Source: Lottia gigantea (lineage: Eukaryota > Mollusca > Gastropoda > Lottiidae). From it: a DNA stretch of 64,000 nt. Shown piece after piece: positions 1-12,619 of this stretch (the first letter of the stretch is position 1; each line of letters opens with the position of its first letter). The DNA lies in contig NW_008707563.1 in the NCBI RefSeq assembly GCF_000327385.1, positions 265,406 through 329,405 on the forward strand. Direction: 5' to 3'. Position numbers and translations under genes: made by a program. The notes beneath the pieces were generated by a model that saw nothing but the letters and a program-made list of their open reading frames with translations, searched no databases and was not told the DNA's origin.

Positions 1-3000
1 GAGGATGATGAAGAGGTAAGTTCATTTTTTTTAAAAAACTAGATATAAAGTGTGAACCAGGGTGGCTTATCATGTTTGACTCTTGTTCGCTAACCTTGGG
101 ATTTGGGGTCTTGGGTTCAGTCTAATCAAAATAACATAACACCAAATTTTTTTTTTCCATCTAGAACATTCGCCTTTGATGTCTTGTCCAGCCAATCAAA
201 TTCCTGTCCTCTCCAACGCTGGGATTTTGTGACGCTAACAAAAGCTGTATTCCAAGAAGCATTAGGCACTGAATGCACCTTATGTCCGCATCACAAAATC
301 CAAACTTTGATGAGGGGAGAAATTTGATTGGCTAGCAGTCTAATCAAACTGACAAATGTTCAAAAGGGCCGTCTTTGGATCCTGACGCTTGTCCAAAGAC
401 ATTCTGAATTCAGTGGCAAACTCAACGGCGATTATTGAACCTTATAGAATCTTTTGCTTCCTAGAATCTTATTGCATTCTTATGGTGACCTTAACCTTGC
501 TCTGAGCCAATTTTCCGTTGCCATAGCAACTTACTAAATATGCCTTTCCAGTATGACAGGACTATAAGATGTAATTTCATTTCTATTCAGGGTCATGGAC
601 AAGATCATACGTTTGTTTTCCGGTTGATGAGTGAAAAAGCTTGTAAACATCTGTGGAAGTGTGCGGTAGAACATCATGCTTTCTTCCGGTTAAAAGGACC
701 AGTGAAAGGAACTTCTACACGACAGAATTTCTTCAGAATGGGATCTCGCTTTAGATACAGGTTTGTAGAGATAGCCATGAGAGTCATTTAAAGGGATTCT
801 AAATTTGTTATGTGTATCGGGGACACTGATATCAGTCTGCACCATTCCAATTTTCAATAAGATGTCTGTGGTTCCTGCAATTCACCTGGTGAGATCACAA
901 AAACAGACGAGCTTGAATATGTAAAAAAATAACTCTCCATTTTTTTCAGTGGAAGGACAGAATACCAGACGGCTACTCTGAATCGTGTAAGAAGAAGTGT
1001 TCGTTTTGAGAGGAAACCCAGTCAGAGATATTCTCGTCGTGCTACTTTGGAGAGAAAGGAACTGGCTGAGAAAAAACGACGTGATCAGGAACGAAAGAAA
1101 ATGGCAGAAGAAAGGTATGTGATGTTTTTTGATTTAAATAAAACTAGTCAATTTTGTGAATTTTGTTTAAAGCCTTGAATGGTTTCTGATTTTTCAAACG
1201 CTGTTGTATGTTCAAAAATATTTTGAGTATGCTGGTGGACAAGGCTGTCCGGAGGCCATTTTGAACATTTCAGTCTAAATATTTAAAAATCAGGTGTCGT
1301 TGTTAAGCAGATTCACACTTCTGACTAACAGAGTAGGCATTTCTTCAAAGAGTCCACAAAGCTTTTAAATTTAGGATGATTTTTTTTTTCCAGGAAAAAG
1401 GCGTCTGCTGCCCCTCCAACACCATCTGTGGAAACGACATTTGATGTCCCTGACAACAAGACGCCTCCTCCTGTTGCTAAGAGGACGAAAACCCCTCCCC
1501 CACCTGCCACAGTTAAGTCAGCAGATGCCAAATCACAAGCAGCAGTGGATAGACTGGATAATCTGATAAAAGGATCTACTCTTGAACGTCCAGTTAAACG
1601 TGGAGTAGGGGAGGCAACTGTGACTCTACCCTCGACAAGTTCGAATTCTACAGCTAATGATATAGATCTGAAAGGTAGGAATTTATGTGGCTCAGACCTT
1701 GCCTACTAAAAATCTGAGGTGAAATTCACATGCCAGTTGAGATACTACCCTTAGATATTTGACCCTTGATTTTTCACCTGTCCATGAGGCAGGTTGGATG
1801 AGCTGACATGGAAAAAGAATCTAGTGGTTAGGCTGGAATGATAAACCAAGACGCTGTCTGCTGCAGGCTGTGCATGTTACAATCCCTTTGACAGATGGGA
1901 TATTAAGAAAGAGCAGACTGTTTCCTTCATTTCACATTGTATGGCATTTCACATTGCCTTCCTTCATAAACCAATTCGAAGCAGCATAGGATGTTGTCCA
2001 GCAGCCCAAAAATCTTTTTCAGTTTTGCTAAAATTCCTTAAAGAAATGTTGAATTTGAGGGGAAATCCTTAAAAGCCCTGGCTATGTATTCTCGAAACGA
2101 TCTTAGCGCTAGGAAGTCCTAGATTCTTATCTTCTATCATTGATTCTAAGACATCCTAGCGCTAAGATCGATTCGAGAATACGTGGCCAGATTTTTTATG
2201 TCAATTCCTAATTTTTTTGTATTTCTACCCGAGGGGGCGATTGTTGTGTCGTCAACAGGAATGTTGTTTGGAATGGTCTCAGATGCAAGCGTATCAAACC
2301 TAATTTTTTAACATTTTTCTAGGTCCCCTACTCTCAACTCTAGCGCTTAAGTATTTTTGCAAGTTGCATAAGTGCCAAATGTGGGAGCCGCCGGTGCTAG
2401 ACAGCCTGAAAGCAGCGTTCCTACAATATTCCTTGTTTTTAGATGAACCCACAACACCTTTTTGTCTTATTTTACAGTTGCATCTGAAAGTGCCATAGCT
2501 AGAATGAAAGGTTTGGATGAAACTAAACCAGTTCCAGTTGTTCAGAAACAGAAAGATGTGAACAATTTTACACGCAATAACCAGGTTAAATATGCAGGAG
2601 GCGCTTCATCTATTCCAGCCAATCAAATGAAGTGTAACATATTCAAAGCTAAATTGGAAGAAGATTTGAAGAAAGGTGAGATATCATTGGTTGGTTGTCA
2701 GTTGGTGAAAACCGATTGCATTTTGACACCATTTTTTGAGGCAAATAGGGCAATAAAACAAGTTCAGAATCCCCTCTACGTGTGCTGGAAAAAATAGTAG
2801 GTAGAGACATAATTCAAAATGGCGGAGAAAGAAAAAAAATGGGAAAATTTTGAAAGTGACCGTTTTGCTTCCGTAGTGTTCGATTGAGGGTAGAATTGGA
2901 ACCGATGAAACCTGTTCAGAACACTCCAATCGAGCGCCACCATTTCTTTACATTAGGACAGTAGAAAATAAGATTTGTAAGGTGTAAAACGCCATTTTGT

Positions 3001-6000
3001 TTTTTTTCAGGGTCTGATGTGGATACGACAACATCTCCTAATACAACTGTAGATGATGAAGATGAAATTCTCTCTAAAAGGTAATTTTCATTTAATTTGC
3101 ATTTTATTCTATTTTCAACTTTATGCCTGTGTTATTGTTTGCATTTTTTGGAAATTTATTCTTATTTTGAACGGTTTTATCCCCTTTGTGCTGCATATCC
3201 CGTTCATCGAATGCTTCCCCATTATTTTGCAATCTTCTGTTGTTTTGATAGCAATGGTATGTACACATTAATCAAGAAAACCCCAAATTTGTTACGAATT
3301 GAATTTCCCTTTTGCAATACCCAAAACCTTCACAGAATTGCACTTTGCAAATTCTTTCAAGAATACCTATTTGCAAATGTCACAAAATTTCTTGCTTTTC
3401 CTGAACTCAAGTAACGTCTTGTCTAGAGAATCACATCTGCATGATTTTGAGAAATCTGATTGGTCCAAATTGATAAAGAATATATCAACCAATCATATTT
3501 CTTGAAAATCAAAAGTTATGATTATGAAGTTGATAATGATTTTTCCGCAAACGCATGATTGTCATAATTTTCTCCAAACTGCTATAATGTAATTTTTGGC
3601 CTCCATGCTTTTTTTGTCTTACTCTCTTATGATGCTTTTTGATAATTCGAATGCATGCATCATAGTAAGCTATTCATTTCATTATTCTCAAAATATCTTC
3701 ACAATGACATGCTATTCGACCTCTGTCTAATACCTTGACTGCAAAAGCCACATTGCTTGTATCACTGAAGGTTGTAAATGCGCCGATTTGTTTGGATTGT
3801 AAGATTCTGAATACAGCCAATCAGAGCCTTTGACAGAAAGTCTGTACAAAAAATAAGCCATAATGGTTACATTTTTTTATGTCAAGGGCTCTGATTGGCT
3901 GTAATCTTTAACACACAATCCAATCAAATCACTGCATTACATGATAAAAGAAATGTTGCTATTGCAGTCAAGGTATAAGAAGAAGTTCGTAATAGCTTGA
4001 CATTGTGAAGATGGTGTTCAATTTTCCACCATTCATGTTGTATTCTGGTACATTCTGAAAGTTAAAAACAACAATGAAATTAGATTAATGATGTTTGCAG
4101 AAAGCTTTTAGCAAAATAACAAAATGGGGAACATTTTCATTAAGTTACACAAAAGTAGGATGGAAAATTCCAATTTACTTCATCAATCCCATAAGTTACA
4201 GAACATCTTTCATTTTATTAGTTCAACAAGAAACAGAACAGTAGGATATAAAACTCCATTTCATTTCATTTGTTCAGTAAAACAATGCTTCATTCCGTTT
4301 CTGGGTATGGCATGAAAGTTACCCATAATTCATTGCATGCCGACATTAATGCTTTACAGCGAGAGTGCAGCAAGTGAGGAGGAAGATCACGACAGCCAAT
4401 CAGAGAAAAGCGATGAAGAGTCTGATGCCAGTGTTAAATCTGAAGAGAGGTAGACGCCATGTACTCATTAAAAAACACTAACACTGAACACTGTAACACT
4501 AATAGCATGTAGCTATTTATAGAATCTGTGCTCTAATTCTTATAAGTTACTTCTATTTATGCACATGCTGGAAAGTTTCAAACAAAAAATAAGACCAGTC
4601 CACTTTTTTCCTGGGTAGATTAGGTAGTAATTTAAAAAAACATCATATTCATTTGGTGTTCATTACTATTTGGTGGTGCTCTATTGGAGAATTCTGAACA
4701 GCTTCCATCTGTTTCAAATCCGTCTGTTTCAATTCTGTCTGTTCCAATCGCACAGATATGTCGCATTCGAAATTTTTCCCATCTATTTCCTTCTCCGCCA
4801 TTTTGAATTCTGTGTGCCTGTACTATTTTTTCAACATAGGTAGAACGCATTCAGAGGTCATGTTTTATTTAACGTTCTGTTGATTCCATAAATCCAGAAT
4901 GTGCAGAACCCACCAATCGAGCGCCCCCTTATTTATCTTGATTAAAGTGAACTGTTCCTGTTTATGTTTTGAGTCAATCCTGCATGTGCATTGATATCTG
5001 TGACCTACTATATGGTCTGTTTGATATAGATTAGTACTAACAATTCTCTTTAATGGTATTTCATAGACTAAATTAAATGGCTGAAATTTTGATTTTTGGT
5101 CTTCTGATAATATTTATGTTGTAGGAATAGCATTATAAAATCAAGAAAATTCCGAGAAATAAATCAAGTGTTTATGTTTTACAATTATAGGATCTACTAT
5201 ATCAAGGGTATAAAGAGTTTTTGAATCAAAGCCTTTGATCCATCTGGCTGATATTTCCATTTTTTTATCTGATGAATCCTTCTGCAAATATCTGTAGCAG
5301 GGTTGTTGATTTGGCTCTATTTGCCGTGCCTGATTGGCAGGCAAGTTCGTAAAGTTAAAAAAAAAATGAAATTACTCAATAATCAGAATATCAGATCAAG
5401 GGTTTAGATGTGATTGACTCTCATCCCCTTTGCAAGATCCAGGTGAATTACTAATAGCATGTTATCTGTTGTTTTATCAAATTGATTATTTGATATTGTC
5501 ATATGTTTAAAATCCAGACTGACTCAACGAACATGAAACTAGATTTGATTCTGAACATTCGTCAAATTAACCTTTTGACATCTGCTTTAACCAATCAAAA
5601 TTTTACCCTCTGTAACGTTGGCATTTGTGACACAGTGCTTATCAAGTTAGGTCAAAGGTTAATTTGACAAACATTCAAGAGGGCTGTCGTTAGACCCTAA
5701 CTGAAGTGGCTGTATTAATAAAAGCTGATTAAAACCGGAATGAAAGTTAATTGTAATCAGACTAATATTTGATATCCATCAACAAAAGAAAATCCAAAGA
5801 AGATGCAGATATTTGACAGGTTTTTGTAGTCTTGTGGGTGCACTTTAAGGATGGCTCATTTTGACTGAACATTTTATGAGGGTATATGAAGGGTTTCTCC
5901 CTAGGACTAAATACTTTATATATGAGATAAATAATAGGTGATGGGGTTTTAGCTTCTTTTCACCAGTCTTGATAGTTCATTGCACCATTCATCTATATTT

Positions 6001-9000
6001 CAATCTATTTCTCCAATGACAGCTTTATTCAATATTTCTTAAATTATTTTAAAGTTTTTCTTAAATTTTTACATACAGTACATAGACTGTATAATGTACA
6101 GATGTTTATTTTTCAGTCTAAAATTTCAAGAGGTTAAGATGAACTGGCTCACAGAAGCTCAAAAGCTTATCTTTCTTAATTTTTTGTGGTCATTTTGTCA
6201 TAAAATTTACTGTCATGTTTTTGCAAAGTTTGGAAACAGAAGTTTACATTTTCCCCTAATTTTTTGTATTTTAAGGCAAATGTAATGTATTCCACCATCA
6301 TGGGGTCAATGAATTTTGAAATTAACCGCCTAGTTCACTAGCAAGCTACATTCATGACGTCTGCTTTAGTGAAATCAAACTGAATGAATTGTTAAAGTTT
6401 TGTCTTATATTTTAGCTACAAGAAGACTGATGATGAAGCCAAGTTAATTGTAAAACAGCCTCCGAAACCAGCACCGAGAAGTTTACGTCCACCTTCGGCC
6501 TCTTCTACAAGAATACCAACTATGTCTTCATCATCACATCATAATGGGTACAAAATTTTTTTGTTTATTTCAACCCGTTTCCCAATTGGTCCTGTAAGGG
6601 CTAAAATGGAAAACAAGAGTCAATAACTCATGGTCCTGTTAGTCCTCTGGAGGTGTAGAAAATCTCCATAAAACAGGGCCTAGTTTTTCTAACCCAACTT
6701 TGGCCGACAGCTGTCCAAAGAACTATCAGAGATTTGAATTTAGATTCCGTCTGCTCCAATTCTGCCCTCAATCGGATAGTACGCAAGCAGATATGTCACA
6801 TTCAAAATTTTTCTATTTCCGCCATTTTGATTCTGTGTGCACCTTATATTTTTCGGCACATGCAACATGAACATGCAAAACTCACCAATCGAGCGACCCT
6901 AAGATATTTTTGGTACATTTGTGATATTTCAATTCTTAACAATTTTGCCCTTGTGTTGAAAAATATTGCTCGTAATCAATCGTGACAATTAGATTTTGTA
7001 TATTTCAGACATGATAATTTAGTTCGACGAACTAGTAGTAACAACAGTCGAGTTAGTGAATCTCGTATCAGTCAGAGTAGTGACATATCGGACAGACATA
7101 ACACCAGTTTCCGTAGCAACGATGGTGGCGCTATGAGCACACTCGAGAGACGTAAACTCAGTCAAAATAATGAAGTTTTTGTTATGACGACTGCTTCACT
7201 TCCTAATAAGGTATGTTGAGATAATTTTTATTTTTGGGTTATGGTATATATGATGTTTGAAGAATGCTTTTCAAGGTTTTGCTTCCATTCAATTTTTTAT
7301 GTCACATGAAAGAAAATAATCGAACAAAAAAAAAAACGATAGAATGCAGCTTTGGCTGTTGATTAGACTTTATTTGCCAACCATGTCTGGTCAGAGGTAC
7401 ACAATGTCAAATTTTTTCTTAAAAGTCAGTCCTCGTAAATTTTCACGTTTACCTGCCAGAATGTCCTGCAAAAAATCAGAAATGAAAAACAGTGTCACAG
7501 AAGACAAATGAATTGAGTAAATTCTGTGATGTAAATTATTGAAGGGAGCATCACCTGCTGTGGGTTGAATGAGGTTAAAGGTGAAGCATGCACAGGTTGA
7601 ATGTCGGATGTGGGTTATTGTTGGATGGGTACATGAATTATGGTATGATAGAGAACACTAATGAAATGAGGGTGAGATCAATATGGGATGAGTGTGGAAT
7701 CAATGTGGGATGAGTGTGGGACAACAAATCTATGTGGGATGAAACTGGATCTAAATTATTAGAGAGCTTGGGACAGTTAAGATTAAGGATTAAGGATGAA
7801 TGAGTGTGGAAGATGAATGAAGATTTTATGCTTTGGTTATAAGGATTAATTCTTCAGAGGAAGTCTTTGCTTTTGGCTTGGCTAACGCAATTTTGTTCAT
7901 TTCAATACCAAGATCTTGATAGTTTTACGTTGTTCAGAATGTTTTTGGTGTCCACAGTTATACGCCAGCTTATGAACTTTGGTACCCTTTGCCATTTTGA
8001 AGAGTTAATTTTATGATTTGATTTAGACTCCACGAAAACATTAATGAGAGATTATTTATGATTATTTGTTTTGCTTCTTCCTTCCTGCTAACAGAATGAA
8101 GACAGCTTGAAACGATCACCTCCTCCCAGACCAGACAAACCGCCATCTATTAAACAGTCTAAAACATCAGCCATACCCACTGCTGCTTCATCATCAGCAT
8201 CTCCCACGATTAAACCTGCAGTAGCTCACTCTGGATTACCCACTCCCCGAGCATCCAGTGGCATTCCCAAAGCTGGAGACACAAATACACCTGTGTCACC
8301 CTCAGGAATCTTAGCTCCTGGATACACTGCGATTCCCAAACCTGGACCCACAGGCATGTCTTCCTCACCCACAGGAACATCTAAACCTGGACTCACAAAC
8401 ATACCTTCGTCACCCACTGGGATTCCTAAACCTGGATCTACCAGTATACCAGTGTCACCATCTGGAATACCGAAGTCTGCTCATTCTGGAATACCTTCAG
8501 CTGCTCTCTCAAGCATAGCCCCGACTTCTCCAACTGGAATACCAAGAGCTCAACTTACAGGGATACCATCAGCAGGAAACACATATATTTCACCAGCTTC
8601 ATCTTCAGGAATTCCAACACCAGCAGGAAGCAAAATAGCTTCACCTCCACCAAGAACCAAAGCTGTAGGCAACTCACCATTCATATATACTTCAGATGTA
8701 GACCATAACACTAACATTTCTTCTATTGATTCCATAACATGGGAACCTCTTTATGATAATTTGGCCTCTTGTAAACAGAAACCAAAAGTTAACGAACTTT
8801 TTGAAACAGATATTGATACTGCACCTCCATTTCCTCTTGATTTGGACGACCAGATGATTGAAGTCTTTCCAGATCGACTAGACCTTACGCCATCCATTGA
8901 ACAAAATCAATTTCCTCCAAGCTCAAAATTGTCTGCTCAAAATTTCGCTTTCAATAACATAACACTCATTTCTACTGTCACTCATCTCCCCTCTCAATCT

Positions 9001-10844
9001 CCTTATGATGTTTCCATGGCAACCAGCCCAGACGACACTTGGACACAAACAGAGGAAAAATGCGAAGATTTTGTAAGTTGCACACCAAGAGTTGATGCCC
9101 TTGATGCATATTCGATTTGAATTGTACACAAAAGTTTGTTTTTAGCCATGTTTAGCATGAAATGATTGTCCACCATTTTATTTTTTTAAGTGTTCTACTA
9201 ACAGTGACCTTGAACCTTTGATATTGAAGTTTTGAATTTGCACACTCATTGCATGGGTAAGAACCATGTCTATGCGAAGCTATGCAAAGAGCTATGCTTG
9301 GCTGTAGAGTGCCACTATGCTAAAATAATTATACCTTCAGATTTTTCAAGCCGGTTTAGTGTGGCAGTTCGGAGGGGCTGACATGAAAAAAGCGTCTAGT
9401 CGTTCGATTGGAACAATATTAAATTCCCCTCATTCACACTGCTTGGCGTTGCCTGTCTTTATTAGCCCAATTAGGTGCAGAAGAGTAGGACCTAAAACTC
9501 TATTCATTTCATGTCATTTTGCTATGATTATGAGACCAATGGACAAATTTTACAATCTTGGAAATATTCTTTTCATTTCTTTACCCTTTATACATTTTTG
9601 ACTGTTAATCTGTTTGAAATATATAACTAACATTGCATCCTGAATCTAACCTATGTTATAGCATTTTAGATACATATATAGCATCATTGACATAGCATTA
9701 TAGCATTTTGTCATATATCTACTTATATAACATTATATTCATATAGCATATAGCATCTTATTATATTATATATTTTCAACTTAGTTAGTTTTCATATAGA
9801 TGATATTTATATAGCATTGTATATCTGGATCCATTTAAAACATGTCGTGTTTGATATTTGACAGATGTATGCCAGCCATAGTTAGAATAATTTATGATGA
9901 CTCAACATATATCAAAACTCTAAACTATGTATGATTCTTACACGGAAATAACACATACGAACGAAGTTCACCACCATTTTGAATCTCTACCTTGACTAAT
10001 AATCCAAATTTTTTAAAAAGGCCATAAAATTTCAACTAAGCCTTCAAATCACATTTAAAACAATTGTTCAAAACTTTAAATGTGATTTGAAATATCATAA
10101 CCTTGGCCTTATCAGACTTATTAAGTCGAGTAAGAGATTTAAAATGGCTGTGAACTACGTTCGTATGTGTTATTTACATGTAAGAACCCTACGTTGATTC
10201 GTACAACCACTTGTGGTGTGTTAAGAAAATTTGATCACATGATACTAACCGCATTGCATGATATAATACATATATCACAAATTATGTTTCATACTGTTTG
10301 TTTAACATTTAATCTCAGTTTGCTAATGTTCGATATTGATACAGATATTTTCGTAGAAATATGAATACATTTAAAAAACTTTGAATTAATTTCCAATTTA
10401 TTGATTTGTAAATTGTAACAAATTTTTGAATCTCATTTGAAAAAGACCTTTTAAAGTTATCAATTGATAATTCCATTTTTATTTGATTTTGACCAGTGAA
10501 TGACTCCCGAATTTGATTAAGTGCAGAAGAATTAAACCCATTCTTGTATTTTTCAGGAGGCGACATACAGCATCGACAGACCAGCTACATCTAGAAAAAC
10601 ATCGTCAACATCAAGTTCGAAACTTCCAAAAGCAGCAACATCAGCGTCTAAAATTCCATCTCTGTCAGCTTCAACTGTGGAACCAACATCTCCTAATTCT
10701 AAGATTCCAGTTAAACAGCTGGTGACAGTGTCACGAAGCAAGTCAGATTCAGTTCCTATTAATGGTAGTGAAATTTCACCATGGCACGTGACCGCTCCAG
10801 AGAAAAAAATGGAGAAGAAAATAACAATAACAACAGAGTTGTGA
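1..10844 (+). CDS. EPB41L5: EPB41L5/Yurt-like FERM-domain protein, 5' part cut off by the window
   Basis: Coding exons read as 1-15 (tail only), 591-760, 950-1114, 1394-1674, 2478-2675, 3011-3080, 4360-4449, 6416-6547, 7009-7210, 8095-9072 and 10557-10844; all junctions are GT-AG and phases join without a break, giving 862 residues. The first residues are the end of the FERM F3 lobe ([24 protein letters not shown]), followed by the FERM-adjacent segment ([26 protein letters not shown]), closest by memory to vertebrate EPB41L5 and Drosophila Yurt. These proteins act at the cortex, limiting Crumbs-driven apical membrane and regulating adhesion. Beyond this lie charged linkers, an acidic Ser/Glu stretch (exon 4360-4449), a Gly/Pro/Ser repeat tract and a C-terminus TTEL, which fits a class I PDZ ligand. 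Family assignment is firm; EPB41L5 versus EPB41L4 is less certain because the FERM core is outside the window. Confidence 0.85.
114..400. mobile_element. MITE D1
   Basis: gtccagccaatcaaattcct, ccaacgctgggattttgtga, and the right arm gacaaatgttcaaaagggcc. Intron 15-591. Confidence 0.6.
788..895. mobile_element. MITE B1, left-arm fragment
   Basis: Starts ttaaagggattctaaa, then tcggggacactgatatc and gtctgtggttcctgcaattc; the right arm is missing. Directly after exon 591-760. Confidence 0.7.
1785..1945 (+). mobile_element. SINE fragment, old
   Basis: Diverged match to the SINE centre (gagctgacatggaaaaag, gataaaccaag, caggctgtgcatgtta). EPB41L5-like intron. Confidence 0.55.
2078..2190. repeat. 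Short near-perfect palindrome
   Basis: Two arms of about 50 bases (ctggctatgtattctcgaaa, gatcttagcgctagga) face each other with a tiny loop near 2134. Lies in an EPB41L5-like intron. Confidence 0.75.
2680..2940. mobile_element. MITE F1
   Basis: aattcaaaatggcggagaaa, gggaaaattttgaaagtgac, right end ccaatcgagcgccacc. Starts at the donor of exon 2478-2675; opposite orientation to F2. Confidence 0.7.
3729..3976. mobile_element. MITE Q1
   Basis: taccttgactgcaaaagcca and ttgctattgcagtcaaggta are inverted ends; inner cagccaatcagagcc pairs with ggctctgattggctg. Confidence 0.8.
4665..4935. mobile_element. MITE F2, fullest copy
   Basis: ggtggtgctctattggaga and ccaatcgagcgccccc as inverted ends; inner ttccttctccgccattttga. 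Confidence 0.8.
5530..5785. mobile_element. MITE D2
   Basis: cattcgtcaaattaaccttt, aaccaatcaaaattttaccc, then the inverted half ggttaatttgacaaacattc and aactgaagtggctgtatt. Confidence 0.65.
6695..6900. mobile_element. MITE F3
   Basis: agatatgtcacattcaaaat, tttccgccattttgattctg, caccaatcgagcgacc. Confidence 0.7.
8095..9072 (+). other. Exon of the EPB41L5-like gene encoding an SxIP-rich tandem repeat tract
   Basis: The exon starts after an acag acceptor and ends at a consensus gtaagt donor at 9073; phase is 0 at both ends. Its first half encodes about 170 residues rich in Pro, Ser, Gly and Thr, with roughly 15-residue units such as [16 protein letters not shown] count eleven [ST]xIP motifs (SAIP, SGIP, TAIP, TNIP, TGIP, TSIP and repeats) and one SGLP, with Lys/Arg nearby. 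[ST]xIP in a basic, Ser/Pro-rich disordered context is the known binding motif for the EB1 family at microtubule plus ends. The second half (from about 8670) is not repetitive and is acidic. Vertebrate EPB41L5 is not known to me for such an array; function here is inferred from motif only. Confidence 0.8.
9335..9530 (+). mobile_element. SINE fragment, internally shortened
   Basis: Has cttcagatttttcaagccgg, ggggctgacatg and the 3' part up to ctctattcatttcatgtc; the head and part of the centre are missing. Confidence 0.75.
9932..10188. mobile_element. MITE R1, uninterrupted copy
   Basis: tgattcttacacggaaataa, acacatacgaacgaagttc on the left; ctacgttcgtatgtgttatt and acatgtaagaacc on the right form the inverted ends. 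Confidence 0.8.
10557..10844 (+). other. Terminal coding exon of the EPB41L5-like gene, ends in TTEL
   Basis: Encodes 95 residues starting EATYSIDRP and ending KKITITTEL before TGA. It holds two more SKIP motifs in a basic Ser/Thr-rich setting. The last three residues T-E-L fit the class I PDZ-ligand pattern [ST]-x-hydrophobic. Stop at 10842-10844. Confidence 0.8.
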
Positions 10845-11480
10845 AATTATGAGATTTGTGAATGAAAATTATGATGAAAGGTTGGAAAAGACGAACTACG
10901 TTATCCGATGTGGTGTTCAGTTATTGGTGTTAATGATATTTTCTACTGTATTTAACTCTCTGCCATACACTACAAGGTTTCAAGATATTTCTGCTTTTAG
11001 TTTAGCCATTTGATAAGATCTCTTGACTTCAATTAGAAGGATGATTTGAAGATCTTTTGGCCAGTGCTTTCTAGAGTTTGCCCGGCATCAGAGTTAGCTT
11101 TTACTGTACTGCTATGCTGAAAAAATATTCAGAGCTAATCCTTTTCCACTAGCAGCTTTATGAAATATGCATTTTTCTTGTAGAATGGAAAATGTCCGAG
11201 ATTAAAAGAAAAAAACTTTGTGTTTAAAAATCACCAAAATTTAACAATATGCATTTATATTTGATGAAATTACTCGAAAACTTTTTTATTCCTTTTCACT
11301 TAAAGATACCAAAATTTTAATTTAATATCTAAGCCATATATATATATTAGATTTTAATCCAAAATGAAATGAAGAAATCAAGGGTTGATGTGGAGAAGAC
11401 TAGTACCACCTTTGGTAATTTATGAGCAAATGAACAAATTATTACATGATTTAAAAGAGGTTTTCTAGCCTTTGAAACAC

Positions 11481-11656
11481 TTAAAGGGATTGTAAAAGAA
11501 ACATATTTTGCCATTAGTGATGTCATCAAACACTTATTTTTAGTGGAATTGCAGGAACCACAGTTGTCTGGCTGATAATTGGAATGGTGTAAATTGATGC
11601 CATCAGTGTCCTTGATACATATGAAAAATTTGGAAAACCCCTTTACAATTCCTTTA
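11481..11656. mobile_element. MITE B2, left arm shortened
   Basis: TTAA-flanked: ttaaagggattgtaaaag to ttacaattcctttaa; the right arm includes attagtgatgtcatcaaac. Confidence 0.8.
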
Positions 11657-11901
11657 AATATTTCTTTCATGCAACCAATTCAGTCAATATACCATTATGT
11701 TATAGTGATGTATATAAGGATTATTTAGATATTTTCCCTTAATTAGTTGCTTTTATATTTGTGCTCAACTGGGATGATTTAAGACAAGGCAATGTAGTTA
11801 TTTAGAGGTAGAAAAAGTTGTAGTTGAAACTGTACAAGCTAGACACAAGTCCAGACTCAGTTTATTAATACTATAACTTCTAGTGCTGGGTATCGCAAAT
11901 C

Positions 11902-12222
11902 ATGCCACAATACGTTATGTATCACGATACAAGTGTCTGGATAGATATGTATCGAAATATACGGTAATGGGATAAAACTTAACATTTACCTTCAAAGTTT
12001 CAATATATATTAATTTATAACTTTATAACTGTGATATTTGGTAATGTAGTTGATATAAGTGGTTAATGTCCACTGTCTTATAAATAGTTTCTAACAATTT
12101 CAGTCAGTCCAAAAAAAATTACTATTCCATTTACCCACTTATAAAAATCCCCAATTTTTTTTATATGAGAGGTATGTCAAGTATCGATACATGACCTTGT
12201 GATACGATATGCGTATTATGCA
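11902..12222. repeat. Imperfect fold-back repeat
   Basis: catgccacaatacgttatgt near the left end is an inverted, diverged copy of gatacgatatgcgtattatg near the right end. Confidence 0.45.
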
Positions 12223-12619
12223 TGTTGTATCTCACTACATAAATTCACTGATATAGCGTTCCAGCTCTTTTAACTACGTCAAAATAATGTTTTGAATTGT
12301 CCCAAAAGTGTGTAAATATCTCGCATACATAATATATATAGATAAATTTTTAGATCAGCCAATATATTGTGAGATTTTTAGTATATAATTTGTCCAAACT
12401 TGGACTTTGTACATTGAATTTTTATATATATATATATATATTTTTGCAATGTCGTTGCAACATTTCCGTCTTTTTTGAAATATGCCATAGTAAATTCAAG
12501 TACTTCTATTTTTCTATAAACTTTCTTATCTTCCTCATAAAATCAATGAAAAAGTACAAAAAAAATGGAAAATTTTGTTGATATTGCATTTCAAAGTTTG
12601 GTTAAAGGGTTAATTCCTT

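Larger units (their letters stand above)
9073..10556 (+). other. Last intron of the EPB41L5-like gene, with read-through to a stop
   Basis: The reading frame of exon 8095-9072 stays open across the gtaagt donor and reaches a stop at 9118-9120, adding 15 codons and then TGA. If this intron were retained, the protein would end there and lose the final 95 residues, including the PDZ-ligand tail. Splicing to 10557 (tttcag acceptor) keeps phase 0. Inside lie a SINE fragment (9335-9530) and MITE R1 (9932-10188). Confidence 0.6.
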
